NCBI GenBank assembly: GCA_030062745.1
Contig: CP099851.1
Coordinates: forward strand, 7,752,393 to 7,816,392
DNA length: 64,000 bases
Reading direction: 5' to 3'
Source of the DNA: Capitulum mitella
Taxonomy: Eukaryota; Arthropoda; Thecostraca; Pollicipedomorpha; Pollicipedidae
The translations under genes and the position numbers were made by a program. Shown in pieces: positions 1-13,000 of the stretch; within the stretch, counting starts at the first letter, position 1, and each line of letters starts with the position of its first letter. The notes beneath the pieces were generated by a model. That model was not told where the DNA came from, searched no databases, and saw only the letters and a program-made list of their open reading frames with translations.

Positions 1-57
1 GACAGATCGATAGATAGATAGACAGACAAACAGTTAGATAGATAGATAGATAGTTGC
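1..57. repeat. GATA/GACA microsatellite
   Basis: Interrupted (GATA)n with GACA variants at the very start; it may extend outside the window. Confidence 0.9.
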
Positions 58-899
58 ATATAATTCCTGCAGACCGATTGTATTAAGCTGGCACCTTGGT
101 GATTACGTCTTGCATGTTGGCGTGGTCGAAATCGTAAAATCTTGCTCTACCTAGGTTACATTTTTCTAAGTTGCGAGAAAACAATGGGAGGATGAGGTAA
201 CCATTGGAAAAGATCAGATGGAGATTGGAAAGACGCAAGCCTCTCCAAATGTATACAAAACGACATCCCAGCTGCCTAGCTGCAAGGCATCGTAGAGAAA
301 TCGCACGAAATGGGCGTTTTACATCTGAAGGAAAACATGTTAAATATAGGCGTGCGTAACAAGGCAGGCAAGGAGGGAATTTTGAGAATCCTATGTTATA
401 TGTAAATTATTTATTTATTTGTTGTATTATATATCATTTATTAAAGAAAGTTATATGTAGCCTGACGTACTGTGCAGACTTCGGAGGTCCCTGGTACCAT
501 GACCTCTCAGGGCTCACCAAAAGCACTGCCTCCTTCCTTTGTTTTTTTTTCAAGGACTAAGCTTAATTCTGCACTGGCAAGCAAAAGACAACACGAATTT
601 TCCATAAGTTGCTCTGATGTGCCGCCAGGAACCACATAGGTATACACATAGCACTTCATCGACGTGCAACACAAAAAATTCATGCAACACTTATTTGGTT
701 TTCTGGTGTTCATTTACATATCGTAATGTGGTTTTTGTGGCGGCTATAATGCAGAAAGTTCACATCTTTAAGTGTTTCGCTTTTTGAACACTAGATCTGC
801 ATGACCATTACTTGGCCCTTAGTTCTTGATTTGTTGCGGTCATGACCACGGATCCTGTAGGACCGGAGTGGTCTGAACTAAAGCTGAGGACTCGGAAGA

Positions 900-1030
900 G
901 CAGGGTTCAAAAGTATTCGAACGGATTCAAAGCCTGTGAATCCTCGAATCCTGAAAACAAGTATTTGAACCCTGAAGATCAGGATTTGAATCCCAAAAAC
1001 CGTAATCGAATTCTGAAAACTATAATCTAA
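900..1030. repeat. 21-bp minisatellite, about five degenerate units
   Basis: Units resembling TCGAATCCTGAAAACAAGTAT and TTGAACCCTGAAGATCAGGA repeat every 20-21 bases. Related GAATC-rich text occurs at 1558-1630 and 3893-3960. Confidence 0.7.
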
Positions 1031-1625
1031 ATATGTAGGCAAATACTTTGGAATGTGTTCTAGGCTCAAATTTTCCTCAAATAAACTAAATGTAACACGT
1101 GAATGTCAGTGCCACATGGGACAGAATTGCCTTTCCTGTTTTATTTCACTGCATTAGTTACTGCCTGACCCAGCTACTGTGATTATTGGTTCTACCCCGC
1201 CACCACCATGTTTCGCTGGTTTGCCGCGGACGCAAAAGTCGGAAAACCTTTACTCGGCACGATTATTAGCTTTTTGATAGGTTAGATGCGTATTTTACGC
1301 ACAGACAATTATTTATGGGAGACGTCGCGGTACCAAGGCCAACTTTTCATGAACTTTTCATATGTCATCAAAAACCAGAACTTGGACACCTACACATCCT
1401 AGTACAACTCTCCCCCCCCCCTCCATTTTTCGGCCGAGTTAGAAATACGCGACTGGTAGAAGCGTTGTGAACAGACATCCAGAAACCAATTAAATCGATT
1501 TAAAATTGAGAACTATCTGACATTAAATATTGCGGCACTTCGATGTAAAGACTCCAATCATTCCGAAACTACTCGAATCTGGAACCTGAAACCGAATCCG
1601 AATCCACCCATTCTAGCATTCGAAT

Positions 1626-1683
1626 CCATGTATGTGTATGTATGTATGTAATGTATACATGTAATGTATGTATGTAATGTATG
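1626..1683. repeat. (ATGT)n microsatellite
   Basis: Interrupted tetranucleotide ATGT run. Confidence 0.9.
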
Positions 1684-4600
1684 CAAATTCTCGGCTCTAG
1701 TCTGAACCCTCCCACTTTCCAGGCGTTTTAGCATTATGGCTAAGACATTAACGGAAATATGTGGTATTACTATTGAGATTACCCCACCACGCAATAAGTT
1801 TTGGTAATCTCTAAACGTTCTTGCGGCTCCACAAAGAGGAGAGATAGTGTAAGCATTTTTTTTTGTTTCGCATTTTTTGCTGCATTAGTTTTTCGTTTAC
1901 GAGTATGTCGTTGTAACAACACAAGCAAATACAAAGCGATGTAGCATCGCATTTGTTCAGCAAGTTTATGCATTTTGCCAGCAAGAGTGCGACATTTTTT
2001 CCATCTAAAACCTTCTGTACTCTGAAGTATTACTTCCAGAAGTCTGAAAGTTTCCTCTTAGTGTTAAACGCTTCTGCAGGTTACCTCCTTCGCCGATATT
2101 CTATGTGTATGGCGTGCGAAATTTCATGAAGTGGGCCAAGGCGGAGACGACGGTACAAGCCTTCGGAAATGATTGCGGCCATGGCGGAACACATGGGACG
2201 TAGCACTAATCCGTCCAAAACGTATTACGTCTGGAACATCTTTCAGATTCTTCGGATCAGACAACAGTCTCCACGCATGAAATTAAAACATATATCTTTT
2301 ATCGCGAACACCAAAGCAATGTTTGGCAGTGTGGTTTCGGCTCGTGAATATCCTGGCGCACAGAAAGGGAGAGGAGCCTCCTGCGGTGGTGCAGAATGGC
2401 TCTCCAGACAACCGTTCAGGAAATGGGCGTCAGCGGGCAGGCGTGATTCACGGTCACTGCACCGCGGTGCAGCAGACTTTTGTGGCCAGCGGACCAGACT
2501 GCTGACTTTTTGTTTGAAAGGATTAAAGCACATGTAGCGGGTAAAGCACGAACCTGCACGCCATGACTGGCAGAATTACTCAGCTGGTATACCAGAGCAG
2601 TGGGGCTGCTGGGCCGTCATAGATGCAAACCATATCAGACGGAGATCGGAGACGGAAACATAAGGTCAGCTCGCATGACAAGCGGCCATCAGCCCCATAC
2701 CCGCCTGTTACACAACCCTGCTGAAAACTGAACTTTCCAGCGATCATCTGCCACCGTGGAGTCCAGTCTCTTGTGCTGAGCAAATCTGTGATTGTTTGTC
2801 ATACGCATCGGAACGCGGTAACGGTGCAATGAGAACGTCAGGAATGAAACCTCCAACTCCTTCCTACACCATCGCAAGTTTTTTCTTGCACTGTTGCATT
2901 CGTGCATGATGGAGTGCAGCTGTAAAAGGGACGGCCATGATTTGACCTCGCCACATGTCGATGACGTGCGTGCGCCACACTCCAGTCCTTTTTTTGACCA
3001 GTCCACACCTGTTCGGCCGGGTCGAAGCCAGTCATGCCGAAAACATGCCGACTAAACACCGCACGTGCGCCAAGGCAAACGGCTGCACTTTCTCCAACTG
3101 CGTGGCTGTTTTTTTTTCTTGGGAGGAGGGGCAGCCCCATTGGAGTTTTCAACTAAGTTGTTGAATGATCGCGTTGATGGCGTCACCAGCTAACTTCTAC
3201 TTTTTTTCCCATGGCGAATGGCCCACAATTCTGAACAGCCCCTTCTCCAATATTCTGAAATCCAGAACACTGGCGTTTTTCAGAAATCTTGATTAAATGA
3301 GGGAATATGTTAATCTAGTACTTTACAAATCTGACCGTTCCTTGTTTGTCATTTGGGAAATTACTTTGAGCCGGAACGCAACGTACCAAGCTAAAAAATA
3401 CACCAGAACTTCATTAATTCTGTAAAGTCTTCGACAAATCTGACCTTTTGTTGCCTTGGAGGCAGAGGCTTAACTTTGTGTACTTTTGTTATGGAGCGCT
3501 CCATACCAAAGGAGATTATTGGTATTGAATTCCATACCAATATTTTGACCCATTCACGTGCCTCCTTGCTTATTAAAACAATGTACTGCAAATATGTTAT
3601 CATTGTCACATTTTTGAGTCCAATGAATTCATTTTTGCATACCAAATTTTGTTCCCAGTTCTATACCGATGCTTGGGGGAAGAAAGTTCCTTTAATTCCG
3701 CTTTCTTCAAACAGAAGGTCAATTTTTTCATCTCTGCTTTAGCCCCGAAAGCTCGCTTGCGTTATGCTGTGTTTTTGGCGGCATCATTTTTGGATTTGCA
3801 TTGGACGGAACACTCTGGTGACCTGAGCCAGGCCTCATCTTTAGTTGTGTAGTACATGACGTGTGACTGCGTGCATTTGGGGCAGGCCTGTGCTCGATTC
3901 AGAATCGAATCGGAACCGACTTGCGAATCAGCTAGATTTACACGAGTTGAATCGAAAAGGCCATTTAAAAAAGATGAATGAGTCTAACAGCATTGACAAT
4001 GAACAATATGTCATATGCAGTAGGTCATTTACGTTACATTTACAGTAACAACAAGGCAACTCGAACATTCAAATAGAGAGAATATGAGACAAAACATGAT
4101 AAGACATCCAGCCACAGAATAAAGCACATCAATGTAAATGCAACCCAAAGCAACAACTTTTCCGAGTGATGAATGTACTTAGAAAAGAAATGGTACATCG
4201 TAAATGAAAAATGCGCTTATGCCATTACGTGAGATAAGATATTGTTCAATATATAATGAAATGTGTTTATAAAAGAGCAATGACACATATGGCATACATC
4301 CCACATACATTAGCACAAAGGAAAGGTCCAGATCAGTTTCATTTTACAACGTGGCATTTGCTGCCTGGTACTGCGTTGTTTCATGGCGATTACCTTAGTT
4401 GCATCAGGACATTACGCAAAGGATTAGTGATAAGCAAATATGTCTTCCTCTCGTCACCAAGACAAATGAGAACAATTACTGTGGCGCAGACTTTCGTTCG
4501 TGCTCGCTGACCGGATGTGTATTGCCCACTGTCTTTCATCTTTAACCTCTCCTCTGTATCTCCTATTTCTTACATCTGTTCTCTTCTATCCCAAATCCTC

Positions 4601-6869
4601 GTCTGAACTCTCTCCTGCATCCGTCATGAAAAACGTTATCTTTTGAGAGAATTCTCCAGAAATGGTATATAATTTTGCTGAAATCATAGTAGCGGTTTCA
4701 GATTTCTGGCAACTTTAAGGGAGAAGGGTCCAAAAAGTTTTTGTTTTTTGTTTTTTAGACCGTTTATATTTTCATTGTTCACCACATGCCTAAAGCCAAG
4801 ATCTCTGAAAAATGCGCAGACCCTTACTGGTGACGCTCCCAGTCCTATAACATTTAACCATGATTATATTCACCGAGACACAGTGACGCGACCATCGTTC
4901 TTCAAAATGTTATTCGTACCTCCAATCATTCATGCATCGAATTAGCAGACGTCATATCATGGCATGATTTAGTTCTCTGTCGCTGCAGAGAGGCTTATAG
5001 AGGCCCTTGTTACTACCTGATGGGCTTCTTATACGACAAAATTTCCCCAGGGACGACAGGAGGGAACCCGAGATGGCTTAAGTATCCCTGAAACTGCCCG
5101 AGATGCCCCCGAAATCGCCAAAGGAGCATCTGAGAAGTCCCGAGGGGCATGTGAAACTGTAAAATGAGTCTGATACGATAGAAGCCCCTTCACGGCAGAC
5201 GGCTCGAGACCATCCAAAGTACCCCTGTAAGTGTAAGGGGAAACCTAACATAAGCTAGCAAAAAAGTTTCCAGAAACTATGAGGGGGCAGAGGAGCCTCT
5301 GGACCAGATACAGACAAGACGTTTCAAAAAGAGGGAGGGACACAGTCGTCTAAAATCACGCCATTATTCCCATAGTTCGGGTACTTTGCACGGGAACGAG
5401 ACGCAAAGTTTCTCTAATATAATGACGAACTTGAATTTTTTCGTTTCTTTTATGTGGTAAAAAAAAACTACGTGGAATATTTCCCCTGGACCTGAACAAA
5501 TCAACGTTTTCATATCTCACGAGCAAAAAAGGGGGGGGGGGGCGGGAATGGGCCCCAGCGCTGACATACCCATGCCCCTTGTGGAAATCTTGGGTCCGCC
5601 CGTGAACAAAAGCATCTTATTCCGGACGACATTGTCCAGGCATCTAACAACATCTTACTAATGCGATTTCGTCTTAATCAGACCGGGACCAATCATCTTC
5701 ATTCCGGGAAAGGAATGAAGTTTGAAGTTGAACCGTTTGAAGCTGGTGAAAGAAAATGGAATAAGAAAGTGAAAAATGGTTCCGACGTTTCTGTGTTATG
5801 TGGAATGTGAAAGTAAATTGGCTTGTTAGAGGTGGAGGAAATCAAACTGAATGGCCTAAATATGCCTAAATTTAGCAATCATTAAATCTGAATAGGTTGT
5901 GATCAATTATCTAGCGTCAGTGTGACCAAATGCAGACCATAATCGATGATCCCGATTATTCTTTTTTGAAGCATTGCAATTTTCGTGAATCCCGAGTCAT
6001 AGAAAATTCCGCAGATTTCCCAGAGCAGTACGTAAGATGTGAGATAACGGCACTGTATGCACAGCATGAGAATATGACTGTAACCCGAGACATATTCTGA
6101 AGGTGTATATTTGTTCGCTTTTATTTGCAGTCCTCGCTACAAGTCAGTTTTCAACTAGATTAATTTTATGAATGTAATATGAGGTTTGAATTCGCTTCGT
6201 CGCACATGAGCAGCACGAAAATCCCCTAAAGCAGTAGTGGTGCAGGCCGCTGCGTTTTATGGCGGCTCCCGGCCCATCGCTGTCCTACAATTTGCGGCTG
6301 TCCCGCCGGCCGCCGCGAAGCTGCACGGCTCCACCTGTGCAGCGATTCCGACTAGCGAAGCAGGCTGCCGCAGCTGTGAGGCCGGTCTGACGACCGCGCC
6401 GCCCCGCCCCGCCGGCCGGTGACGGCTCCCGACCCCCTCAGGCACAAGGTGACCTTAAGGTGACCCGGTCATCCACAGCCCGGTCAGCGGGATGCTCATC
6501 GCCCGTGGCGGTCCTGTCAGCAGCAGACCGGCCCCACAAAGGTAAATGTTAAAATGTCTACGATGTTTACGGTTGGTAAAAAAATAGGGCAAATAGAATA
6601 GAATAAAATAAAGGAAATGACGCGCCAGTGATGCCTAGCTGAAGACTGCTTGTAGACGTTTTTATGAGTGTTGATCACAGTTGTTGGCCACCGTATCTTT
6701 CATCAGGCGTTCCATTTTCCATTTGCACACTACTATATTAGAAGCAAAACAACACATTATAGGGTTATTTTGAGGTCAAAATCGAAGATTTGTTTCGCTG
6801 AAGACCTGTGCACTCGCTGAGTACCAGCATTATCCCCATTCATATGTGTATACTTGCAAGTAATACTAC

Positions 6870-7022
6870 CATTCACGCAACGGAACACTTGAAGTGAAAG
6901 AAATCTGCATAACATCGGCGCACTATGAGTTATGAAAAATCTGTGCGGCCTGCTGGACTCGAACCCGCTCAGTAGGATTCGCAGACATCCGCCCCAACCA
7001 CCCGGTTACGACGGCCAGTGAG
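6870..7022 (-). repeat. tRNA-derived SINE-like fragment
   Basis: On the minus strand, CCGGGTGGTTGGGG is followed about 35 bases later by GGTTCGAGTCC, an exact pol III B box, in a tRNA-like spacing. The front half does not fold as a good tRNA and the sequence runs on past the tRNA end, so a tRNA-derived SINE piece is likelier than a functional tRNA. The lower boundary is uncertain. Confidence 0.45.
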
Positions 7023-9679
7023 CAAACGTTGTCAGGAATGGGATCAATCCTAAACTGCATATATCGGCAAGCTACATACGTCGCCAGGTCTGAATGGCAA
7101 AGAAGTACGCCTCAGCATGTGCGTCCCGCACACATCTGGCCTGTGGTCTTAGCATGCAAAACAGCCTCATGTATTAACTGTCACGTATCATGAACTCCTG
7201 CCCGCCAAATTTCAGCATCCCAGCAGTAGTAGTTTTGCGATAATGAAGGAGGAGTGCCAATCGCTTAGGCACCTCGCGCTTTGTGCAAGCTGTTTTGGCC
7301 TGAATCCATCGCAATTGATCGCCCAGCTGCTCCTCCGCCTTTCCCAGCCATCATCGCGCCAAACTGCGCCGTTTTGTGCCTCGGCAATAGGCCCATAAGA
7401 AACAGATGGGTATAAAAGAGGCGCACGCGCGCTGCACGTGACCCATTGCCCCCTTCCCATTATGTGGGATACCACTGGATAGCCCTGATGCTGATCTTTC
7501 TAGCCACCAAATTTCAGCCATCTCGGTCTCTGCTGACGGCACGCGAAGGCCCCCGAGTTCAAGTCGTAACACATCCCTGTAGATCGCCAGGTAGATTGCA
7601 TGTGGATGCAGACCACAAAAGCATGTACCCAAATGTGGGACCCATGTAGTCATCAAGTCTTGAGTTAACAGTACCCGCCGTTTGACCTGTAACCGTGGTT
7701 AATTGAATTCTGCAGAGGTCCGGCTCGCGCCACGTGGCACGTGCCACACACCACGAATCGTCTCGAAACCTACTCCACTGTTTGTTCGTCGAGACGGCGC
7801 ACCCGATGGTGCCACCTGTGTCGCGATCGGCTGGCGCGTTCGGGAGGTACAGGCACCGAAGATTGAACACACACACACACTGATACACAAACATCTTGAA
7901 GTGAACTTGACCGAGCGACCGCCATGTATGTTACCTCGCTAAAAGCGTGCAAAGAATGAGTTCAGCTCCTTTGATCTTGAGCTACATCTGTATCTAATGT
8001 TATGACCTACAACACGTAGGAAACAGCGTGCATGACATAATTCGCTACTGTCATGAAGTGGTTTACCCGACGCCAGCAAAACATTGCATCTGGTGCGTTA
8101 TCATTTTCGTTACCGTATGCAGCTCTTACTCAATCGGGCTCTGAGAAAGGATGAAGATTTTCGCAAGGCCTGGAACCTCCTGGACAAGACGATTAAGCGC
8201 CCTTAAAGTGATGAAAGGAATTACTGGGTTTCGGATGCAAGTGAGAAATTCCAGATCCATTGATTGAAGGTTTGTAGCCGAAGGTTGACGGTTTGTAGTC
8301 TGTATTGAACGAAGGTTTGTAGGGAGACTCACACTGAGACACATCCCCGTTCATTCTCCCACATAAGGAGCGCTGCCACTGGTTTCCGATTACATGTTAT
8401 GAATTAGCGGCTTCGATGCGAAGACAGCAGGGCCAAACCATTTTCTTCGCGTCCTGACATTCAGATATCAGTGCAGGTGGTCTAGAGTTGCGAAATTTTT
8501 CAAAATTTATCGCTTTTTGATAAATTTTAATTTTTGGTTTAGAACAACTGGGACAGCTTTAAGCAATCATTATATGCTAAGTGGTCAACTATTGTCATAA
8601 GTTTTAAGCCAGGTCCCAGGCAATGGATGATTGTGCACACACACAACAAATAGCAGCTGAAGTGATAGAAAGCAAGACAGCTTGGAATTTCAAGCTCAAG
8701 GAGCAAACATTTATTACGAAATTCTACATCTGCTTCCCACACAGTGGAATGTCATCACTGTTGCAGAAATGTACCTCATGACTGATGTGCCCCAGCAGAA
8801 GTTTTCATGCACTGGAAAGAAGCTGGTGTGTTGGGGAAGGCGCCATGTTTCAGCTCACTTCTGGAGCCCTATAAATTTGCCTTTTCCATGTAAAACAGAC
8901 GGAATTAGTGAAATACTTACCTTACATCTTGATGCCAGTGCATCAGGTTTCAACATTAGGTCTACGTCATTGCGAAGTTTAATATGTTTGACACTTCAAT
9001 ATCTTTGACGCAGAAACAAGTCAAATGTAAGGCTGGTGACTCAGCTGAATAGCGACATGGTCCCTTCCCCTAACTACCATGATTTTCGGAACGCATATTC
9101 ATCTCATGCACAATTTGAGGTTGAAGGTTCGTCTCACTTTTTGCTATCTTGGAAGGCACAAATTGTGTGATGCCCAGTTTAGGATCATATTGGTCCCAAG
9201 ATGATGTTCAGGCCCAAGTACCATTAGCTTCTACAAATGCAGATATTGCGCGGGAAAGACGCAGCGAGACCAACTGGCCAGAAACCTTATCGATAAAGTG
9301 ACCCTCTGGAAAAAGAACGATTTTGCGCAATCTAGGAAAATAGAAAATCTTGCGTCATCACCGCCGTAGAAAATATAATAACGTTATGGAATACACACCT
9401 GCATTACTCTGCAGACCTAAATCCTGTTTCACCAATTTGGAAAATACGCGAAAGCACATCACATTAGGCACTGAAGAAAACTAATTGTCTGACCGTTCCT
9501 CATCTGCACTATAATCGTGAGAAGGCATATTTTATTTACTGAGAACATACCAAGAGATAAATAGACTTAGTGGAGGCTGTTTTCTACATTGTCCAAGAGC
9601 TCAGGTTGATCTCCACTTTTTCAGAATGAATTAGGGTAAGCGCCCAAGCAAAGTTCGGTAACAAATCTTTAAAAACGGC
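7023..9679. other. Intergenic, no gene seen
   Basis: Only short frames and a small CA run at 7870-7880. No repeat or conserved protein segment recognised other than the hairpin at 8502. Confidence 0.5.
8502..8528. repeat. AT-rich hairpin, perfect 10-bp arms
   Basis: AAAATTTATC and GATAAATTTT around a 7-nt loop. May be chance in AT-rich sequence. Confidence 0.8.
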
Positions 9680-10080
9680 CAGGGGTGTCGGTATGTATTC
9701 TTTTCAGAGGGATCTGGCCTACCCGTTGTTGATTTGGGTCCCCTCATGTTGGTTTGCCCCCATATTCTCTACCAGCTTAAAGGGAAATGAGCAATAGTAA
9801 CGAAAAGAACGGAAATGGATCACAGATAGGCACAAAGTAAACAAGAAAATCTAAAGCAATGTGTTTGTCTGCCTTCCTACCTTCTATCTGCAAACAAACC
9901 TATATACATGGGGATAATGCAAGTTTTTCTTTGATAAATTGTAACAAAAAACTTATGAATTTCCGTTGGTCAAAACAAAATGGGCTAAATCCGATGAGAA
10001 ACCCAAATTTGGGAGACGTTTAGGTTGTCGGGTCCTAGGCTCGCCCCCCCCCCAATCATTTACAAAAATCGACGCCCCTG
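9680..10080. mobile_element. hAT-like MITE
   Basis: 401 bp with ends CAGGGGTGTCGGT and (inverted) CAGGGGCGTCGAT, and flanks AAAACGGC / AACACAGC matching at six of eight positions, as expected for an older 8-bp duplication. No coding capacity. Confidence 0.6.
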
Positions 10081-13000
10081 AACACAGCTGCAAGTATCAG
10101 ATCCATGCAGACTGAAATCACAGCCCACCAAAATTCGAGACGAGGAATATTTTCATGATGCATGTATTGCTAAAGTGCCTTGATTCTTTTTATGTTCCAG
10201 AGGCTATGTGTTTGAACCCTTGAGCCAATAAATATCAGTGTTCAATGCGCAATGTGATTGTACATGACTACGCATGTATGTAGCTTGCCTGGTTACAAAA
10301 CTATCAAATATCCAGTCTAAAATATCATGCTGTAAGACTGGATATTTCAGTGTGTTTCATGTCCATGTTCAGTTGATCTACCCAAAATCATTTATCGAAT
10401 TCCGAAAAACGTAGCATGTTGTTGGTCTCACCTCCTTATAAGTCTCAGATGATGCAGTTTATGTTTTGCTCAGTTTTACTATTTTATGCTTTGTTTACAC
10501 TATGTGTTATAATTCTCTGCCTTTTCATTTAACTATGGTCTTCAATGGGTCAGAAATTACGTGTTGTTGCATTTGATTATGTGGCTTTAATATCTAATAT
10601 CCATATTTTGCTTTCATTCCTGGGAGATACGGCAGAGGAACGGCCTGATTAAGCATAGGCCCCGTTCTAGGCACGTCGTACCTAAGTTTAGGCACGGCAC
10701 TGTGCCTTCGGTTGCTCAAAATAACAGCTGTAATGTGGACCCATAGCGTGCTCATGATCCTTATGTGATGAATAGGATAATGACAGTGTATGATTCGCGT
10801 TGAAGTAAAGGTCACGTTCTCGTGGGCCAGGATAGGCTCCGATCATGGAGGTTGACAGGTGAAAGGCGTACTGAAAGGTGTACTGGAGACATGCCATCCA
10901 TCGGATCCAAAAGTCGTGGCGGGTACTCCTTATGATTCGGCATCGTTGTCTGCGTTATCAAATCAAGAAATTTTTGAGGGACCGGATACAGTCACAATAA
11001 AAAAACGCGCTTTGGCTTGTATTAGGTGGTGAACAAAAACCACCAAGAGAGGGCGGAAGCGACGCACCCAGGCATGCGCCGACCACTGGACCTACCGCAG
11101 CTTCCAAGGTCTTCCAGCTGCGCACACGCCAAAGTAATTCAAGCCAAACAGCTCGGGGCAGCGCGGGGCGGCAGGAATTCCTCGCCGCCACTGGTTCTGC
11201 CAGGGTCAAGGTTAAGGTTGAGCGTGGTCAATGTTCCGAGGACCAGACCAGCATATCTCCAGGGTTACTGAGCTGAGGGCCCCCGACAAATTAGATAACG
11301 GGCGGGAGGCCGCATGGTGGCCTGCGTCACACTAACGGTTAACAGATGGCTCTTCGTCCAGGGACAGGGAAGCGTAATAGGGAAATGGGAGATACGTAGG
11401 AAAATGAATAGCACAGTAGATGGAAGACTAAAAGAATGCTGAGGCCATGGACTGATGAGTCCTACCTCTAAGCGAAATTCTGAATAAACACTGGCGGCCT
11501 GAAAGGCCTGAGATCGCGTAGGACCGGTCAGCATGTCCCAGCAACGAAGCTCGTTCCTGACTGGCTCCAGGACCAGTCACCAAAAGATCGTGTCACGCGT
11601 TGTTATGACTGTCACATTAGGAGGGTGGGTTCGTCGGACTGGTCAGAACACGTGACCTCAACGTGACGATACCAATACCATACCAATACCGGCACCGATT
11701 CGTGACACACCAGGCTGAGCTCACAGTCAAGTTTGGTGCCGTGCCGCGTTCCGCAGGTAGGGCCAACAGCGGGACAGTTCGGTGCGCTCCGCCTTCGGTC
11801 TGGTGCGGGGTGCACCAGTGCAGCAATCTCGTGCGTGGAACTGGTGCACTGGTGCGTCTGTTGAAATGATGCTTACCTGAAAAGTTGCTTACCTGGAACT
11901 GGTGAACTGGTGCGCTGGTGCAACGCCTCCTGGATTACACAGAATGACTCGCTGTCGTTCGACTGTTTTCACACAGGGGTCGCTGAGACAGGAGGAAAGA
12001 TACTTTTGAGGTAAAGTGGGAAACAAGTGGTCGCTGTAAATATCCACACGTCTGGTCAGTGCCCGGCCGTCGCAGGATGTTGTCTATGTCTCTGTAAAGA
12101 CAATTATGACTGGTACGTGAGAAGAAAACATAAGCATCGTAATCCTCGAGGTCATTTCATTTGTATTTCGTTCGACATTGCTTCTTAACGTCATATATAG
12201 TCATATAACGTCCCAACGGCATGTAAGTCTGCGTCATAACGTCTTATCCTATATGCATAATCCTGACGTTTCATATCTGAAAAAGTGACGCGACATTCGA
12301 ACAATGACGTTAACGCTCTCACGATTACGCTGCCAACATTGCCTTAGAGAGGTGGATTTGATTGAAACGTTGCGATCTGCTGATACGTTGCAGTTGAAAA
12401 TGACTGCATAAAACCTGAAACAACGCGAAATGATTTTAGGTTTTCTGACCTGTCACCATGATGGAAATCCCTGAATGACACTCTTAATCTCAGCAGAAGC
12501 CGGTTATATACTGAGTAATCCTACTTATCTCCGAAGAAGCGGCTTATTAACAATGCCCTCGTTACAGAGAAACATTAATCTAACCCTCGTTTAAGCGCTA
12601 AACCACAGCTGGTTAAAAATAAGATGTAGCTTAGGCCGTTTTCGGCAGCTCAGCACCGTAGACATTTTCACAACGGTTAATTTACACATGCTTTGGAAAA
12701 AACTTTGTTCTGGAATAAGCTGCTTTTTTTAAGAAATGCATACAGGCAACACTTGACTCTACGAACTTTATGTCCCTACGTGCTCTTGTAATATACAGCC
12801 TGCCATGGAACAAGTGTTACTTCTCTTGCCCAATTATGCCGAAAGCCATACAGCCTATCGATACGATTTTTACTTTATTAAAAAAAGACAAATCTGGACC
12901 GCCTGCTTATGACCCACCTGTCTAGAAAAGGAGTTTAAAATTTCAGAGGATATTTTCAAATTGATTCAGTCACCTACGTCTGTCGCAACACTCTCGTTAA

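Larger units (their letters stand above)
58..6869. other. Intergenic, no gene seen
   Basis: Apart from the minisatellites near 0.9 and 1.6 kb, I see only short chance frames. Around 3517-3542 a small hairpin (TATTGGTAT/ATACCAATA) occurs. 5520-5605 (long G run, then GGTCCGCCCGTG) resembles one end of a small DNA transposon without a partner end. 6290-6430 is a short GC-rich patch. Confidence 0.5.
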
